This document shows positions 33,981-42,718 of a DNA stretch of 64,000 nucleotides, in pieces. The position numbers and the translations under genes are program-made. The stretch lies in assembly GCA_900546435.1 (NCBI GenBank), contig URCQ01000008.1:1-64000 (forward strand). The letters run 5' to 3'. The notes beneath the pieces are model-generated. The model was not told the DNA's origin. It ran no database searches and worked only from the letters and a program-made list of their open reading frames with translations. This stretch comes from an uncultured Pseudobutyrivibrio sp. GTDB taxonomy: Bacteria; Bacillota; Clostridia; Lachnospirales; Lachnospiraceae. The stretch's first letter is position 1. Each line of letters opens with the position of its first letter.

Positions 33981-35846
33981 ATGCCATCATCATTTTTTGG
34001 ATTGACCGTTGCGTATTCCGGACTCAATGCTTCACAGGCGTCCATCAATACTACGGCAAATAATATTTCAAATGTACAGACAAAAGGCTATAGCAAACAG
34101 ACCGTTAATCTGACAGCGGCATCTGCCCTTCGATGCTATCAGAGATATGGCAGTGCAGGAACAGGTGTTATGACGGATTCTGTTACACAACTTCGTGATG
34201 AATATTACGATGAAAAATATTGGAACAATCAGTCTACACTTGGTCTGTATGAAAAGAAACTTTATTATATGGAACAGATTCAGAACTACTATACAGATGG
34301 TACGTTTTCCACGACGGCAAGTTCCGGATTTTCTACTATTTATGCAAAGATGTTTAATGCGCTAGATGCGGTAAAAACAAATGCGGGATCCAGTGCATCG
34401 CGCAACCAGTTTTTAAGTAGTGCAGGAGAACTATGTACTTACTTTAACAGTACTGCCCAGCAATTACAGAACTTGCAGACATCCATCAATGATGAGATTA
34501 AAACAACGGTGGATAATATCAATTCCATCGCAAAAAAAATCTCCATGTTGAATAAACAGATCAATATCATTGAAATGGAAGGCGGTCATGCGAACGAGCT
34601 GCGTGATCAGCGAGCCGTACTTGTAGATGAACTGTCAAAGATTGTTCCGACGAAAGTCGAAGAGAAGAAAGTTACAAACAGTAATTATCAGGATCAATAC
34701 ACGGGAGCTACCTATTATACAGTAAAAATCAACGGTCAGATGTTGGTGGATAATTATGAGTATAATGGCTTGGCTTGTGTATCAAGAGAGTACAAATATA
34801 ACCAGTCAGATGTAGAAGGATTGTATGATATAGTGTGGGCGGATACCGGCGCAAGTTTTGATGCGACGGCAACAAATATGAGCGGCGAGCTTCGTGCCAT
34901 GTTTGAAATACGTGATGGTAATAATGGTGAAAACTTAACAGGGCGCGTGACAGCGACGACGAGTAACACCATGACGATTACAGGTGTGAATGTAACGGAT
35001 ATTGACAAGATGAATATGCCGGCTTCCGGTGTTATCTGGGTTAATAATAAAGAATATCATTATGATTCTTTTGCGTGTGAGACAGATGCAAACGGAAATA
35101 TTACATCCTATACATTTGACCTGACAAAACCACTTACGACAGATGAGCAGACCAAGCTTGCTAACAAAAAACTTGTCATTGGAGAAACCGTCAATTTTAT
35201 GGGGATTCCATACTATATGAACCAGATGAATACCTTTTTACGTTCTTTCTGTGAAGCGTTTAATAGCATTGAAAGAACAGGTGTGGATGCCGATGGCAAG
35301 GATATGGGATCTGTGTTCGTGGCGCAAAATAAGGCACTTGGTACAGAATATGACATGGCAGATCCATTGACAGAAACGGATGCGGCAGGAACAGTGAAAG
35401 GAACAACGTTTACATCAACTGCCAATAATTATTATCAATTGACAGCTGGAAACGTCAAGATTTCAGAAGAATGCAGTGATCCGGATCGCTTTGCGACGCA
35501 CGTAAAATCGGAAACAAATGATGGCGTCGATGCATATGATCTGATCGATGCATTAAAAAAATTACAGAGTGAGACAGAATTATTCCGTGGTGGCGGTGGT
35601 GATACATTTTTGCAGTGCATTTACGCAGATGTTACTGTTGACACCCAGGAATGTGATGTGTTTAGTAAAAATTATACAAGTATCAGTACAACAATCAATA
35701 ACCAGAGAATGTCGATCTCCGGTGTGGATGAAGACGAGGAAGCGCTGGATCTGATTAAATTCCAGAATTCTTACAATCTGGCATCCAAGTGTATTTCCGT
35801 ATTGGCAGAGATGTATGACCAGTTGATCCTGAATACGGGCGTATAG
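33981..35846 (+). CDS. flgK: Flagellar hook-associated protein 1 (FlgK), second copy
   Basis: A 621-residue FlgK paralogue, 19 bases after the first. It has the same architecture: N-terminal LTVAYSGLNASQASINTTAN and VQTKGYSKQTV, a coiled segment (TVDNINSIAKKISMLNKQIN), and C-terminal MSISGVDEDEEALDLIKFQNSYNLASK. The GVDEDEEA and ELRDQRA segments are the standard FlgK signatures and match typical FlgK more closely than the first copy does. Two full-length copies are unusual; they may form different layers of the junction or be used in alternative filaments. AAAGGAGGG precedes the start. Confidence 0.92.
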   Translation: MPSSFFGLTVAYSGLNASQASINTTANNISNVQTKGYSKQTVNLTAASALRCYQRYGSAGTGVMTDSVTQLRDEYYDEKYWNNQSTLGLYEKKLYYMEQIQNYYTDGTFSTTASSGFSTIYAKMFNALDAVKTNAGSSASRNQFLSSAGELCTYFNSTAQQLQNLQTSINDEIKTTVDNINSIAKKISMLNKQINIIEMEGGHANELRDQRAVLVDELSKIVPTKVEEKKVTNSNYQDQYTGATYYTVKINGQMLVDNYEYNGLACVSREYKYNQSDVEGLYDIVWADTGASFDATATNMSGELRAMFEIRDGNNGENLTGRVTATTSNTMTITGVNVTDIDKMNMPASGVIWVNNKEYHYDSFACETDANGNITSYTFDLTKPLTTDEQTKLANKKLVIGETVNFMGIPYYMNQMNTFLRSFCEAFNSIERTGVDADGKDMGSVFVAQNKALGTEYDMADPLTETDAAGTVKGTTFTSTANNYYQLTAGNVKISEECSDPDRFATHVKSETNDGVDAYDLIDALKKLQSETELFRGGGGDTFLQCIYADVTVDTQECDVFSKNYTSISTTINNQRMSISGVDEDEEALDLIKFQNSYNLASKCISVLAEMYDQLILNTGV

Positions 35847-35890
35847 ATTTAAAACAGCAGTGATACATAACAGAAGGAAAGGTGACGATT

Positions 35891-37519
35891 ATGCGAGTTA
35901 CAAATAATATGATTCTTCGGAATTCCTCTTACAATATCAATGGAACAAAAGGTAGTGTGAATTCTTCTATGAACCAGATGACAACACAAAAGAAAATTGA
36001 TAAACCTTCCGATGATCCGGTTGTAGCAATCCGTTCACTTCGTCTGAGTACCAGTTTAAGCCGTGTGGATCAGTATTATAAGAAAAATATACCAGATGCC
36101 GAGAGTTGGTTGGATGTAACAGAGACTGCACTGACAAATATGAAATCACTGATGACAGATGTGCGTACACAATGTGTAAATGGTTCTACTGACACATTGA
36201 ATCAGGCAGACCGAAACACCATTTTGAAGCAGCTGAAGTCTTTGCAGACACAGTTATATGCCGAGGGGAATGCGGACTATGCAGGCAGAACAGTATTTAC
36301 CGGTTATCGGACGGATCAGAATCTGGTTTTTACTAATAATGAGACAAAGACATCTTATGAAATTGAACAGAACTTTAGTTATGAAGAACTGGAAAGCTTC
36401 CGGTATTATACAGGCAATGTGAAAGTGCCGGCAACTAAGGATGAAGTATTGAAGAGTGATATTTCAGATACCACGCAGACGAACTATTATCGTCTCCGTA
36501 CCTCCTACGATAAGTTAGACGGTATGAGCGCTTTTTCCTATACAACAAAAGATGCCGCAGGAGCGACACAAAAGGTGACAATCAATCTGGAAAATGCGAC
36601 AGACCAGACCGGAACCAACGTGGATGGATCAAACTTTACATATAAGACAGCCACAGCGGTTGATGCAGGTGGTGCGGCAATCAATCCTGCACGAACGATG
36701 TATGTTTTTGATACAGAAGAAGATTGGGCAACAGTGATGGGGCAGAAAGAAGTCGGCGAAAATGATATCGTACTCATCAAGGAAAATGGAAACATTGTCC
36801 TGGGAGAAAATGTATCATCAGAATTTCGGACAAATAAATCTACGCTTGCCACAACCTACGATAAAACAGGGTTTGATCAGGGCGAATTGAGACCGGAATA
36901 CTATTTTAACTGTACAAATAAGACAGACGCAAAGAATCCGGTCAGCTATAAAAAGTATGATGAGAATGGCAAGGAAGTTGGGTATGATATCAATTACACG
37001 ATTGCCAATAATCAGGAACTGACAGTGAATACTGAGGCATCGGATGCCTTTAACAGCGATATCCAAAGAGATATTGACGATATGATCAGTGCTGTAACAA
37101 AGGCAATCAATGCGCATGATAAATTGACAGAACTCAAATCCATGAAGAGTGAAGCACAGTATGCGGATAAAGAATACCAGACAAAACTGGATGAGTGGAT
37201 GACAGCTGCACAGAAGGAAGCGGATTATGCGGACGATCATTTACAAAAGCTTTTCAGCAGCGAGATTGGAAAGGTAGATGGATATTTGGGAAAAATCAAT
37301 CTGTCCATTACGCAGGTTGGATGTACCGTGGATCAACTGAAATTAACGGAAACGAGAATGAGCAACCAACAGGAGACATTACAGGAATTGCAGTCCGAGA
37401 ATGATAATTTGGATTTGTCGGAAATCATCATTAATTATACGGCAATGTATAATGCATATCAGTCATCTTTGACAGCAGCAGGAAAATTGGGTGGTATGAC
37501 ACTTTTGAATTATCTATAA
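35891..37519 (+). CDS. flgL: Flagellar hook-associated protein 3 (FlgL)
   Basis: A 542-residue FlgL, the second junction protein below the filament. The N-terminus MRVTNNMILRNSSYNINGT, the motif KKIDKPSDDPVVAIRSLRL and the C-terminal flagellin-like helix (QETLQELQSENDNLDLSEI, AYQSSLTAAGKLG) are characteristic. Usual FlgL proteins have about 300 residues; the extra length is a central insertion (about residues 170-390) that would form an exposed outer domain. GGAAAGG precedes the ATG at 35891, and an upstream in-frame ATG at 35882 is too close to it. Confidence 0.92.
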   Translation: MRVTNNMILRNSSYNINGTKGSVNSSMNQMTTQKKIDKPSDDPVVAIRSLRLSTSLSRVDQYYKKNIPDAESWLDVTETALTNMKSLMTDVRTQCVNGSTDTLNQADRNTILKQLKSLQTQLYAEGNADYAGRTVFTGYRTDQNLVFTNNETKTSYEIEQNFSYEELESFRYYTGNVKVPATKDEVLKSDISDTTQTNYYRLRTSYDKLDGMSAFSYTTKDAAGATQKVTINLENATDQTGTNVDGSNFTYKTATAVDAGGAAINPARTMYVFDTEEDWATVMGQKEVGENDIVLIKENGNIVLGENVSSEFRTNKSTLATTYDKTGFDQGELRPEYYFNCTNKTDAKNPVSYKKYDENGKEVGYDINYTIANNQELTVNTEASDAFNSDIQRDIDDMISAVTKAINAHDKLTELKSMKSEAQYADKEYQTKLDEWMTAAQKEADYADDHLQKLFSSEIGKVDGYLGKINLSITQVGCTVDQLKLTETRMSNQQETLQELQSENDNLDLSEIIINYTAMYNAYQSSLTAAGKLGGMTLLNYL

Positions 37520-37548
37520 CATGGATTTTACAGAAAAAGGAGAAGAAC

Positions 37549-38010
37549 ATGCGCGTAGAGACAAGATTATTTGGGACAATTGAAATAGCAGAAGATAAGA
37601 TTATAACATTGGGCAGAGGGTTGATCGGCTATCCGGATATGAAACGTTTTACGTTGATTTTTGATGAGGAGAAGCAGGATAAAGGAAATATTATGTGGCT
37701 GCAGTCTTTGGACGAACCACAGTTTGCTATGCCGGTTGTGGATCCATCGGGTCTTTGTGAAGATTATAATCCAACCGTTAATGATGAATTACTTTTGCCA
37801 TTGGGCGAATTTACAGAGGGATCTTTGTTTGTACTTGTAACCATCAAGGTGCCATCGGACATCACCAAGATGACGATCAATCTCAAAGGACCAATTATTA
37901 TCAACACGGATAATTTAAAAGGGGAACAGATTATTGTAGAAGACGATGTGCAAATGCGTTTTCCAATTTACGATATTCTAAAGAGCAGAAAAGAAAAGGC
38001 AGGTGAATAG
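37549..38010 (+). CDS. fliW: Flagellar assembly factor FliW
   Basis: A 153-residue FliW. It has the family pattern VETRLFGTIEIAEDKIITLGRGLIGYP at the N-terminus and WLQSLDEPQFAMPVVDP in the middle. FliW binds CsrA and flagellin in a partner switch: when flagellin leaves the cell, FliW sequesters CsrA and flagellin translation resumes. AAAAAGGAGAAG precedes the ATG. The csrA gene follows after two bases. Confidence 0.97.
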   Translation: MRVETRLFGTIEIAEDKIITLGRGLIGYPDMKRFTLIFDEEKQDKGNIMWLQSLDEPQFAMPVVDPSGLCEDYNPTVNDELLLPLGEFTEGSLFVLVTIKVPSDITKMTINLKGPIIINTDNLKGEQIIVEDDVQMRFPIYDILKSRKEKAGE

Positions 38011-38012
38011 AG

Positions 38013-38228
38013 ATGCTGGCACTAACAAGAAAAAAGGGTGAATCCATTGTCATCAATAATAACATCGAAATCAGTGTATTAGAGATTCGCGGAGATCAGA
38101 TTAAAATTGGCGTCTCTGCACCAAAAGATGTTCCAATCTACCGTAAAGAAGTGTACTTGCAGATCCAGGAAGAAACAAAAGAGTCTATGAAGGTAGATGG
38201 ATTGGAAGCATTGCAAAACTTATTTTGA
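38013..38228 (+). CDS. csrA: Carbon storage regulator / translational repressor CsrA
   Basis: A 71-residue CsrA, an RNA-binding dimer that blocks ribosome access at GGA-containing sites, in Bacillota mainly on flagellin mRNA. The signature MLALTRKKGESIVINNNIEI and the RNA-binding region GVSAPKDVPIYRKEVY are intact. It lies two bases after fliW, the gene of its antagonist, and is followed by a terminator at 38244-38279. Confidence 0.97.
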   Translation: MLALTRKKGESIVINNNIEISVLEIRGDQIKIGVSAPKDVPIYRKEVYLQIQEETKESMKVDGLEALQNLF

Positions 38229-38243
38229 TGATGGAATGAGAAA

Positions 38244-38279
38244 AGGGTTTTTCGGGTATGACTGAGGAATCCTTTTTTG
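38244..38279 (+). terminator. Terminator after csrA
   Basis: AGGGTTTTTC (38244-38253) pairs fully, with three G-U pairs, to GAGGAATCCT (38264-38273), followed by six Ts. It separates the flgM operon from flaG-fliD-fliS. Confidence 0.65.
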
Positions 38280-38353
38280 ATTAAGACAGCCGCCAATCAG
38301 TTGATAGCACTCGCAGAACGTGCACTATTGCTGTGGTAAAATAAATTGAGGGT

Positions 38354-38379
38354 TAAGAATTTGCGCGCTGCGTCGATAT
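38354..38379 (+). promoter_or_regulatory. Candidate sigma-28 promoter of the flaG-fliD-fliS operon
   Basis: TAAG (38354-38357), 14 bases, then GTCGATAT (38372-38379) is close to TAAA-N15-GCCGATAT. It lies 52 bases before flaG. The rest of the 200-base gap (38286-38334) can fold into a weak nested hairpin (ACAGC/GCTGT, ATAG/CTAT, CAC/GTG). Confidence 0.45.
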
Positions 38380-38430
38380 AAAAGATAGAAGAATGAAGTT
38401 GTTTATAGTTTTGCACACGGAGGTGTCAGG

Positions 38431-38850
38431 ATGAAAGTAGAATCTATACAACCAGTAAATAATAGTTACCAGAGCCAGGGAAGTGCTAATGTAACGACAC
38501 AGTCAGTGACAGCAGGTGGCGGGACAACCGCATCTGGCGATATGAGCATGCAGCCGAAAACAAGAGATACGGTTACTATTACAGAGGATACTGGCGTTAA
38601 AACAGGTAAGATCCGGGAAGAAGGCCAGGCAAGCAATGAACAGATTCGTAAGGCTGTGGACACAATCAATAAAAATGCACATAACGAGGAGGCTGTTTTT
38701 GGAATTCATGAAGCAACCAATCGTGTGACAATCAAGATTGTGGATAAGGACACAAAAGAAGTGATCAAAGAGTTTCCACCAGAAAAAACGTTAGATATGA
38801 TTGCTAAGGTTTGGGAAATGGCTGGAATTATGGTAGACGAAAGAAGATAG
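38431..38850 (+). CDS. flaG: FlaG family flagellar protein
   Basis: A 139-residue FlaG-like protein. The N-terminal 60 residues are polar and low in complexity (Ser, Thr, Gly, Gln), and the conserved C-terminal domain shows FGIHEATNRVTIKIVDKDTKEVIKEFPPEKTLD and IAKVWEMAGIMVDE. FlaG affects filament length or FliD stability in other bacteria. GGAGGTG precedes the ATG. It is followed closely by fliD. Confidence 0.92.
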   Translation: MKVESIQPVNNSYQSQGSANVTTQSVTAGGGTTASGDMSMQPKTRDTVTITEDTGVKTGKIREEGQASNEQIRKAVDTINKNAHNEEAVFGIHEATNRVTIKIVDKDTKEVIKEFPPEKTLDMIAKVWEMAGIMVDERR

Positions 38851-38860
38851 GAGGACGCAT

Positions 38861-41329
38861 ATGCCAATTCGTATGTCAGGTATGATATCAGGTATGGATA
38901 CAGAAGCATTGGTATCCGCAATGGTGTCTACCTATGTAGCAAAAAAAGAAAAATATCAGAAAGCACAGACGAAGTTGTCCTATAAGCAGGAAGCATGGAA
39001 ATCGTTGAATACAAAAGTATATAGTATGTATACTTCCATTAGTAGTTTGCGATTCTCTTCTGCATATAACATGAAAAAGACAACGGTTTCGGATGCGACA
39101 AAGGCAACCATCACTGCCGGAAGTGATGCAATCAATGGTACGCAGAGTCTGCAGATTAAGCAATTGGCAAAATCCGGATATATTACCGGTGCTAAGCTTG
39201 CGAGCGGAACGACGGCGGATACAACTCTTGCATCTTTGGGATATACCGGAGATGATACAACGATTACGATAAAGACAGCATCTGGCGCAAAGGATATCGC
39301 GGTTGGAAAGAATACAAAGATTTCTGAAGTTGTAGATGCGATGAATAAAGCCGGGGTTAAGGCAAGTTTTGATGCCAGCAATGGCAGACTTTTTATCAGT
39401 TCTGCTAATACAGGTACTGCAAATGATTTTGCACTTACAGCAGCGGATGGTAATGGATTAAAGGCGTTATCCACATTGGGTGTTTTAGTGCAATCAAATG
39501 CAACGGATGAAGCGTATAAAGCTAGCGCTGCGTATGCGCTTGGTACGATGGGAACCGATGCAAGTGGCAATGTGGTTTCTTACTTCGAATTGAATGCAGA
39601 TGGCAGCATTAAGTACGATGCAGATGGAAAAGCTGTGGTACGTGCGGGCGTTACTTACAGTGCATCTGAGACGCAGAAGGCAATACAGGGAATCCTGGAA
39701 AAATTAGCGAATGCGTATGATGACAACAGTAAGATTGCGGCAGAAAAGAAAGAATTGGAAGCAAAAATTGCCTATACAGATGCGAAGAATGCCGTAAATG
39801 ATGTCTTGGCAAAGGATGGCGGTGATCGCCTGGTGCAATTGCTTAAAACTGCAGACCAGAATAAGGTATATGTTGGCCCGGATGGACAGACTTATACGGG
39901 AAGAAATGAAGTAAAAGACAAAGATGGTAATATTACAGGGTATCATTATTACAATACTTCACCCAAAAAATATAACGGAACCATTCTGGATATGGAAGAT
40001 GAAAGTAAACCACATCTGGATGTTACCGTAGATAATAAAATTGATTTGGCATCGGAAGAAATTGAAAAAATTGCCAAAGATATGGGGCTGATTACTACCA
40101 CAACGGAAAAAGCAGAAGACGGTACCGAGAGCGAGAAAAAGGACACATCAGCGCTTGATGCCTTAAAGAAGCAGCTTAATACAGTATTGGCAGTTGATGA
40201 AAATGCTGCTTTTACCGATGCAGACAAAGCAGCCTATATGCTGACAGCGGAACAAAAAGCAGCAGCAAAAACACGTATCGAAGAGATTGCCAAAGAAACC
40301 GAGACAAATAACCAGACGATTGCGACGAATGGTTATTGGGATGTTAAGGATTATACAGCATACTACGAAAATGGTATGTTAAGCACAGATAAATTGAGCG
40401 CTCTGGCGGCAACCATTACAGATAAGATTACAACAGCAAAAGAGATTGTGACAGGACAAACAAGCATTACTTACAACCAGGGAGCAACACGCGTGGATGC
40501 ACAGGATGCTATTATCAGTTTAAATGATGCAGAGTTCACATCAGATACGAATACGTTTAATATCAATGGACTGACGATTAAGGCATTGGCGACAACGGGC
40601 GCTGGCGAAACGCTGAGTATTAATACAGATACGGATACGCAGGGTCTTTACGATAAAATCAAAGATTTCCTAACACAATATAATGAGATTATCAATGAGA
40701 TTACCAGTCTGTATAATGCTGATTCTGCAAAAGGTTATGAACCGTTGACAGATGATGAGAAGGAATCCATGAGCGAATCTGAGATTGAAAAATGGGAAAC
40801 CAAGATTAAAGACGCGATTTTGCGCAAGGATTCTACATTGGGAACGATTCAGAATACCATGACAAATGCTATGATGCAGACCTATACGATCAACGGACAG
40901 ACATACTCACTTGCCAGCTTTGGTATACAGACCCTAGGGTATCTGAATGCATCCAAGAATGAAAATTACGCGTACCACATTGATGGTGACGCAGAAGACA
41001 GCAATACTTCTGGAAAAACAGATAAATTGATGAGTGCATTGACAAATGATCCGGACACCGTGATTGACTTTATGAAGCAGTTGACATCGGGTCTGTATAA
41101 TGCACTGGATCAACAGATGAAAGGTACCAACTTAAGAAGCACCTATACCATCTATAATGATAAGCAGATGGCATCAGAATATAAGAACTACACAACGATC
41201 ATTAAGCAATGGGAAGAAAAAATCCAGGATTATGAAGATCGTTATTACAGCCAATTTTCTAAGATGGAAAAGTCGTTGGCAAAATTGCAGAGTTCAACGT
41301 CATCACTGACATCATTATTTGGAAACTAA
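38861..41329 (+). CDS. fliD: Flagellar filament cap protein FliD
   Basis: An 822-residue FliD (hook-associated protein 2) that caps the filament and folds flagellin subunits into it. The N-terminal helix region begins RMSGMISGMDTEALVSAMVS and the C-terminal coiled-coil region ends with KQWEEKIQDYEDRYYSQFSKME. At 822 residues it is much longer than the usual 450-550; the extra sequence is a variable central portion (about residues 220-560) rich in Ala, Lys, Asp and Thr, presumably exposed at the tip. AGGAGGACG precedes the ATG. Confidence 0.93.
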   Translation: MPIRMSGMISGMDTEALVSAMVSTYVAKKEKYQKAQTKLSYKQEAWKSLNTKVYSMYTSISSLRFSSAYNMKKTTVSDATKATITAGSDAINGTQSLQIKQLAKSGYITGAKLASGTTADTTLASLGYTGDDTTITIKTASGAKDIAVGKNTKISEVVDAMNKAGVKASFDASNGRLFISSANTGTANDFALTAADGNGLKALSTLGVLVQSNATDEAYKASAAYALGTMGTDASGNVVSYFELNADGSIKYDADGKAVVRAGVTYSASETQKAIQGILEKLANAYDDNSKIAAEKKELEAKIAYTDAKNAVNDVLAKDGGDRLVQLLKTADQNKVYVGPDGQTYTGRNEVKDKDGNITGYHYYNTSPKKYNGTILDMEDESKPHLDVTVDNKIDLASEEIEKIAKDMGLITTTTEKAEDGTESEKKDTSALDALKKQLNTVLAVDENAAFTDADKAAYMLTAEQKAAAKTRIEEIAKETETNNQTIATNGYWDVKDYTAYYENGMLSTDKLSALAATITDKITTAKEIVTGQTSITYNQGATRVDAQDAIISLNDAEFTSDTNTFNINGLTIKALATTGAGETLSINTDTDTQGLYDKIKDFLTQYNEIINEITSLYNADSAKGYEPLTDDEKESMSESEIEKWETKIKDAILRKDSTLGTIQNTMTNAMMQTYTINGQTYSLASFGIQTLGYLNASKNENYAYHIDGDAEDSNTSGKTDKLMSALTNDPDTVIDFMKQLTSGLYNALDQQMKGTNLRSTYTIYNDKQMASEYKNYTTIIKQWEEKIQDYEDRYYSQFSKMEKSLAKLQSSTSSLTSLFGN

Positions 41330-41344
41330 CAGGGGGTAGGAAAC

Positions 41345-41734
41345 ATGGTACCTAATAATGGGTATAATGCATACGCACAGAATAAAATTTTAACAGCAAC
41401 ACCTGCAGAACTGACGTTGATGTTATACGAAGGAGCAATCAAGTTTTGCAATATTGCGGTTGTAGCAATTGAGAATAAGGATTACGCCAAGGCAAATACG
41501 AACATCCAAAAGGCAGAGAGAATCATTGGCGAATTTAAGGCAACACTGAATCACAAATACGCAACAGCAAAAGATTTTGACGTTGTTTATGATTATCTGA
41601 TGGAAAGATTGCTGCAGGCGAATATGAAAAAGGACACGGAAATATTAGAGGAAGTGTTAAAACATTTGCGTACCATGCGTGATACATGGAAAGAAGTTAT
41701 GCAGATCACGAAAAATGGAACGCAGGTTGGCTAA
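41345..41734 (+). CDS. fliS: Flagellin export chaperone FliS
   Basis: A 129-residue FliS, the four-helix chaperone that binds flagellin and prevents early polymerisation. The start NNGYNAYAQNKILTATPAELTLMLYEGAIKF is the standard signature. AGGGGGTAGG precedes the ATG, and fliD lies 15 bases upstream. Confidence 0.97.
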   Translation: MVPNNGYNAYAQNKILTATPAELTLMLYEGAIKFCNIAVVAIENKDYAKANTNIQKAERIIGEFKATLNHKYATAKDFDVVYDYLMERLLQANMKKDTEILEEVLKHLRTMRDTWKEVMQITKNGTQVG

Positions 41735-41745
41735 GAGGAGCAAAG

Positions 41746-42225
41746 ATGGACGAAAAAAATTATATTCAGATTCTAGAAGATAGTCTTGAGACCAAGATTG
41801 ATTTGCTTCGTAGATTACAGGTGCTTTGTGGAGAGCAGGCAGAGATCTTAAAGGATCCGAATGCAACACCGGAAGCGTTTGAAAAGAATATAGAAGAAAA
41901 AGGAAAGCTGATTGATCGTCTTTCTGCCATGGATCAGGGCTTTGATGCGATTTTTTCTAAGGTGCAGGGTGAATTGGAGCGAAATCGCGAACAGTATCGC
42001 ACCTCCATTGTACATATGCAGGAGATGATCCGTGAGATTACACAGCGCAGTTCCAATTTGCAGGTATTAGAACAGCAGAACAAAGAACTGGCAAAGGCAA
42101 AGTTTAGCCAGATCCGTACCCAGACAAAGGAAATCCGCCAGAGTCGTAAGGCTGTAAATTCCTACTATCAGAACATGATGAAGATGAATACGGTGGATCC
42201 ACAATTCATGGATAGTAAAAAATAG
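41746..42225 (+). CDS. FliT/FlgN-type flagellar export chaperone (probable)
   Basis: A 159-residue, nearly all-helical charged protein with the same build as FlgN/FliT chaperones: an N-terminal helix pair around LEDSLETKIDLLRRLQVLCGEQ and a later helix QRSSNLQVLEQQNKELAKAK. It lies 11 bases after fliS, where FliT-like genes are usually found, and would chaperone FliD. GAGGAG precedes the ATG at 41746. The specific assignment to FliT is from position, not from a clear motif. It ends the flagellar block. Confidence 0.65.
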   Translation: MDEKNYIQILEDSLETKIDLLRRLQVLCGEQAEILKDPNATPEAFEKNIEEKGKLIDRLSAMDQGFDAIFSKVQGELERNREQYRTSIVHMQEMIREITQRSSNLQVLEQQNKELAKAKFSQIRTQTKEIRQSRKAVNSYYQNMMKMNTVDPQFMDSKK

Positions 42226-42323
42226 AACATGAAATAATTCATAAAAATACAAAGAATAAGTGTTAAAAAGTTTGAAATATTCACAAAATTGCATGAGATA
42301 CGTGATAATTATAAGAAAATTTC

Positions 42324-42352
42324 TTGACACACAAAAAATGTGGTGGTAATTT
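42324..42352 (+). promoter_or_regulatory. Promoter of the T-box/cstA transcript
   Basis: A perfect TTGACA (42324-42329), a 17-base spacer and a weaker TAATTT (42347-42352). Transcription would start near 42359 and run into the T-box leader. Confidence 0.55.
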
Positions 42353-42358
42353 ATTCAC

Positions 42359-42652
42359 AAACAAAGAGTAAATGCAACGAACAGAACAAGATTGTAAGAA
42401 CACCACATACAGTGCAGAGAGTTATCGGGTGGTGCGAGATAACGTATGGTTCTTATGATTATCCTCTGCGAGCAGTGTACTGAATACCTGATGGGTGAGT
42501 AAGTACCACCGGTTTCCACCGTTATATGGAGGCTTATTTCTGTAACAAAGATTACGGTGATGAGAGTGAGTGGTCACATGTGGTGGCAATTAAAGTGGTA
42601 ACGCGGAAGTTAAAAGCTTTCGTCTTTAGTGATAAAGACGAAGGCTTTTTTT
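42359..42652 (+). promoter_or_regulatory. T-box riboswitch upstream of cstA
   Basis: A leader of about 290 bases with T-box features. Stem I starts with GCAGAGAG and GGGTGGTGCGA and closes with CCTCTGC (42416-42470 region). The tRNA-acceptor-binding motif AATTAAAGTGGTAACGCGG is at 42588-42606, a variant of the usual AGGGTGGTACCGCG. The terminator is AGCTTTCGTCTTTA (42615-42628) pairing with TAAAGACGAAGGCT (42633-42646), then seven Ts. The codon in the specifier loop cannot be fixed by eye; UAU (Tyr) or AUG (Met) just before ATTATCCTCTGC fit best. When the uncharged cognate tRNA binds, cstA would be expressed. Confidence 0.88.
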
Positions 42653-42718
42653 AATGTCCTTATACATAGACTCTTTGTAATGTATAGAAAGGAGCCGCAT
42701 AAAAGGCGGGAGAAAGAC

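Noticed and set aside
38978..39570. Long minus-strand open frame of 196 codons opposite fliD
   Set aside because: It is the antisense shadow of the repetitive Ala/Thr-rich fliD coding sequence; no ribosome site or family motif is seen.
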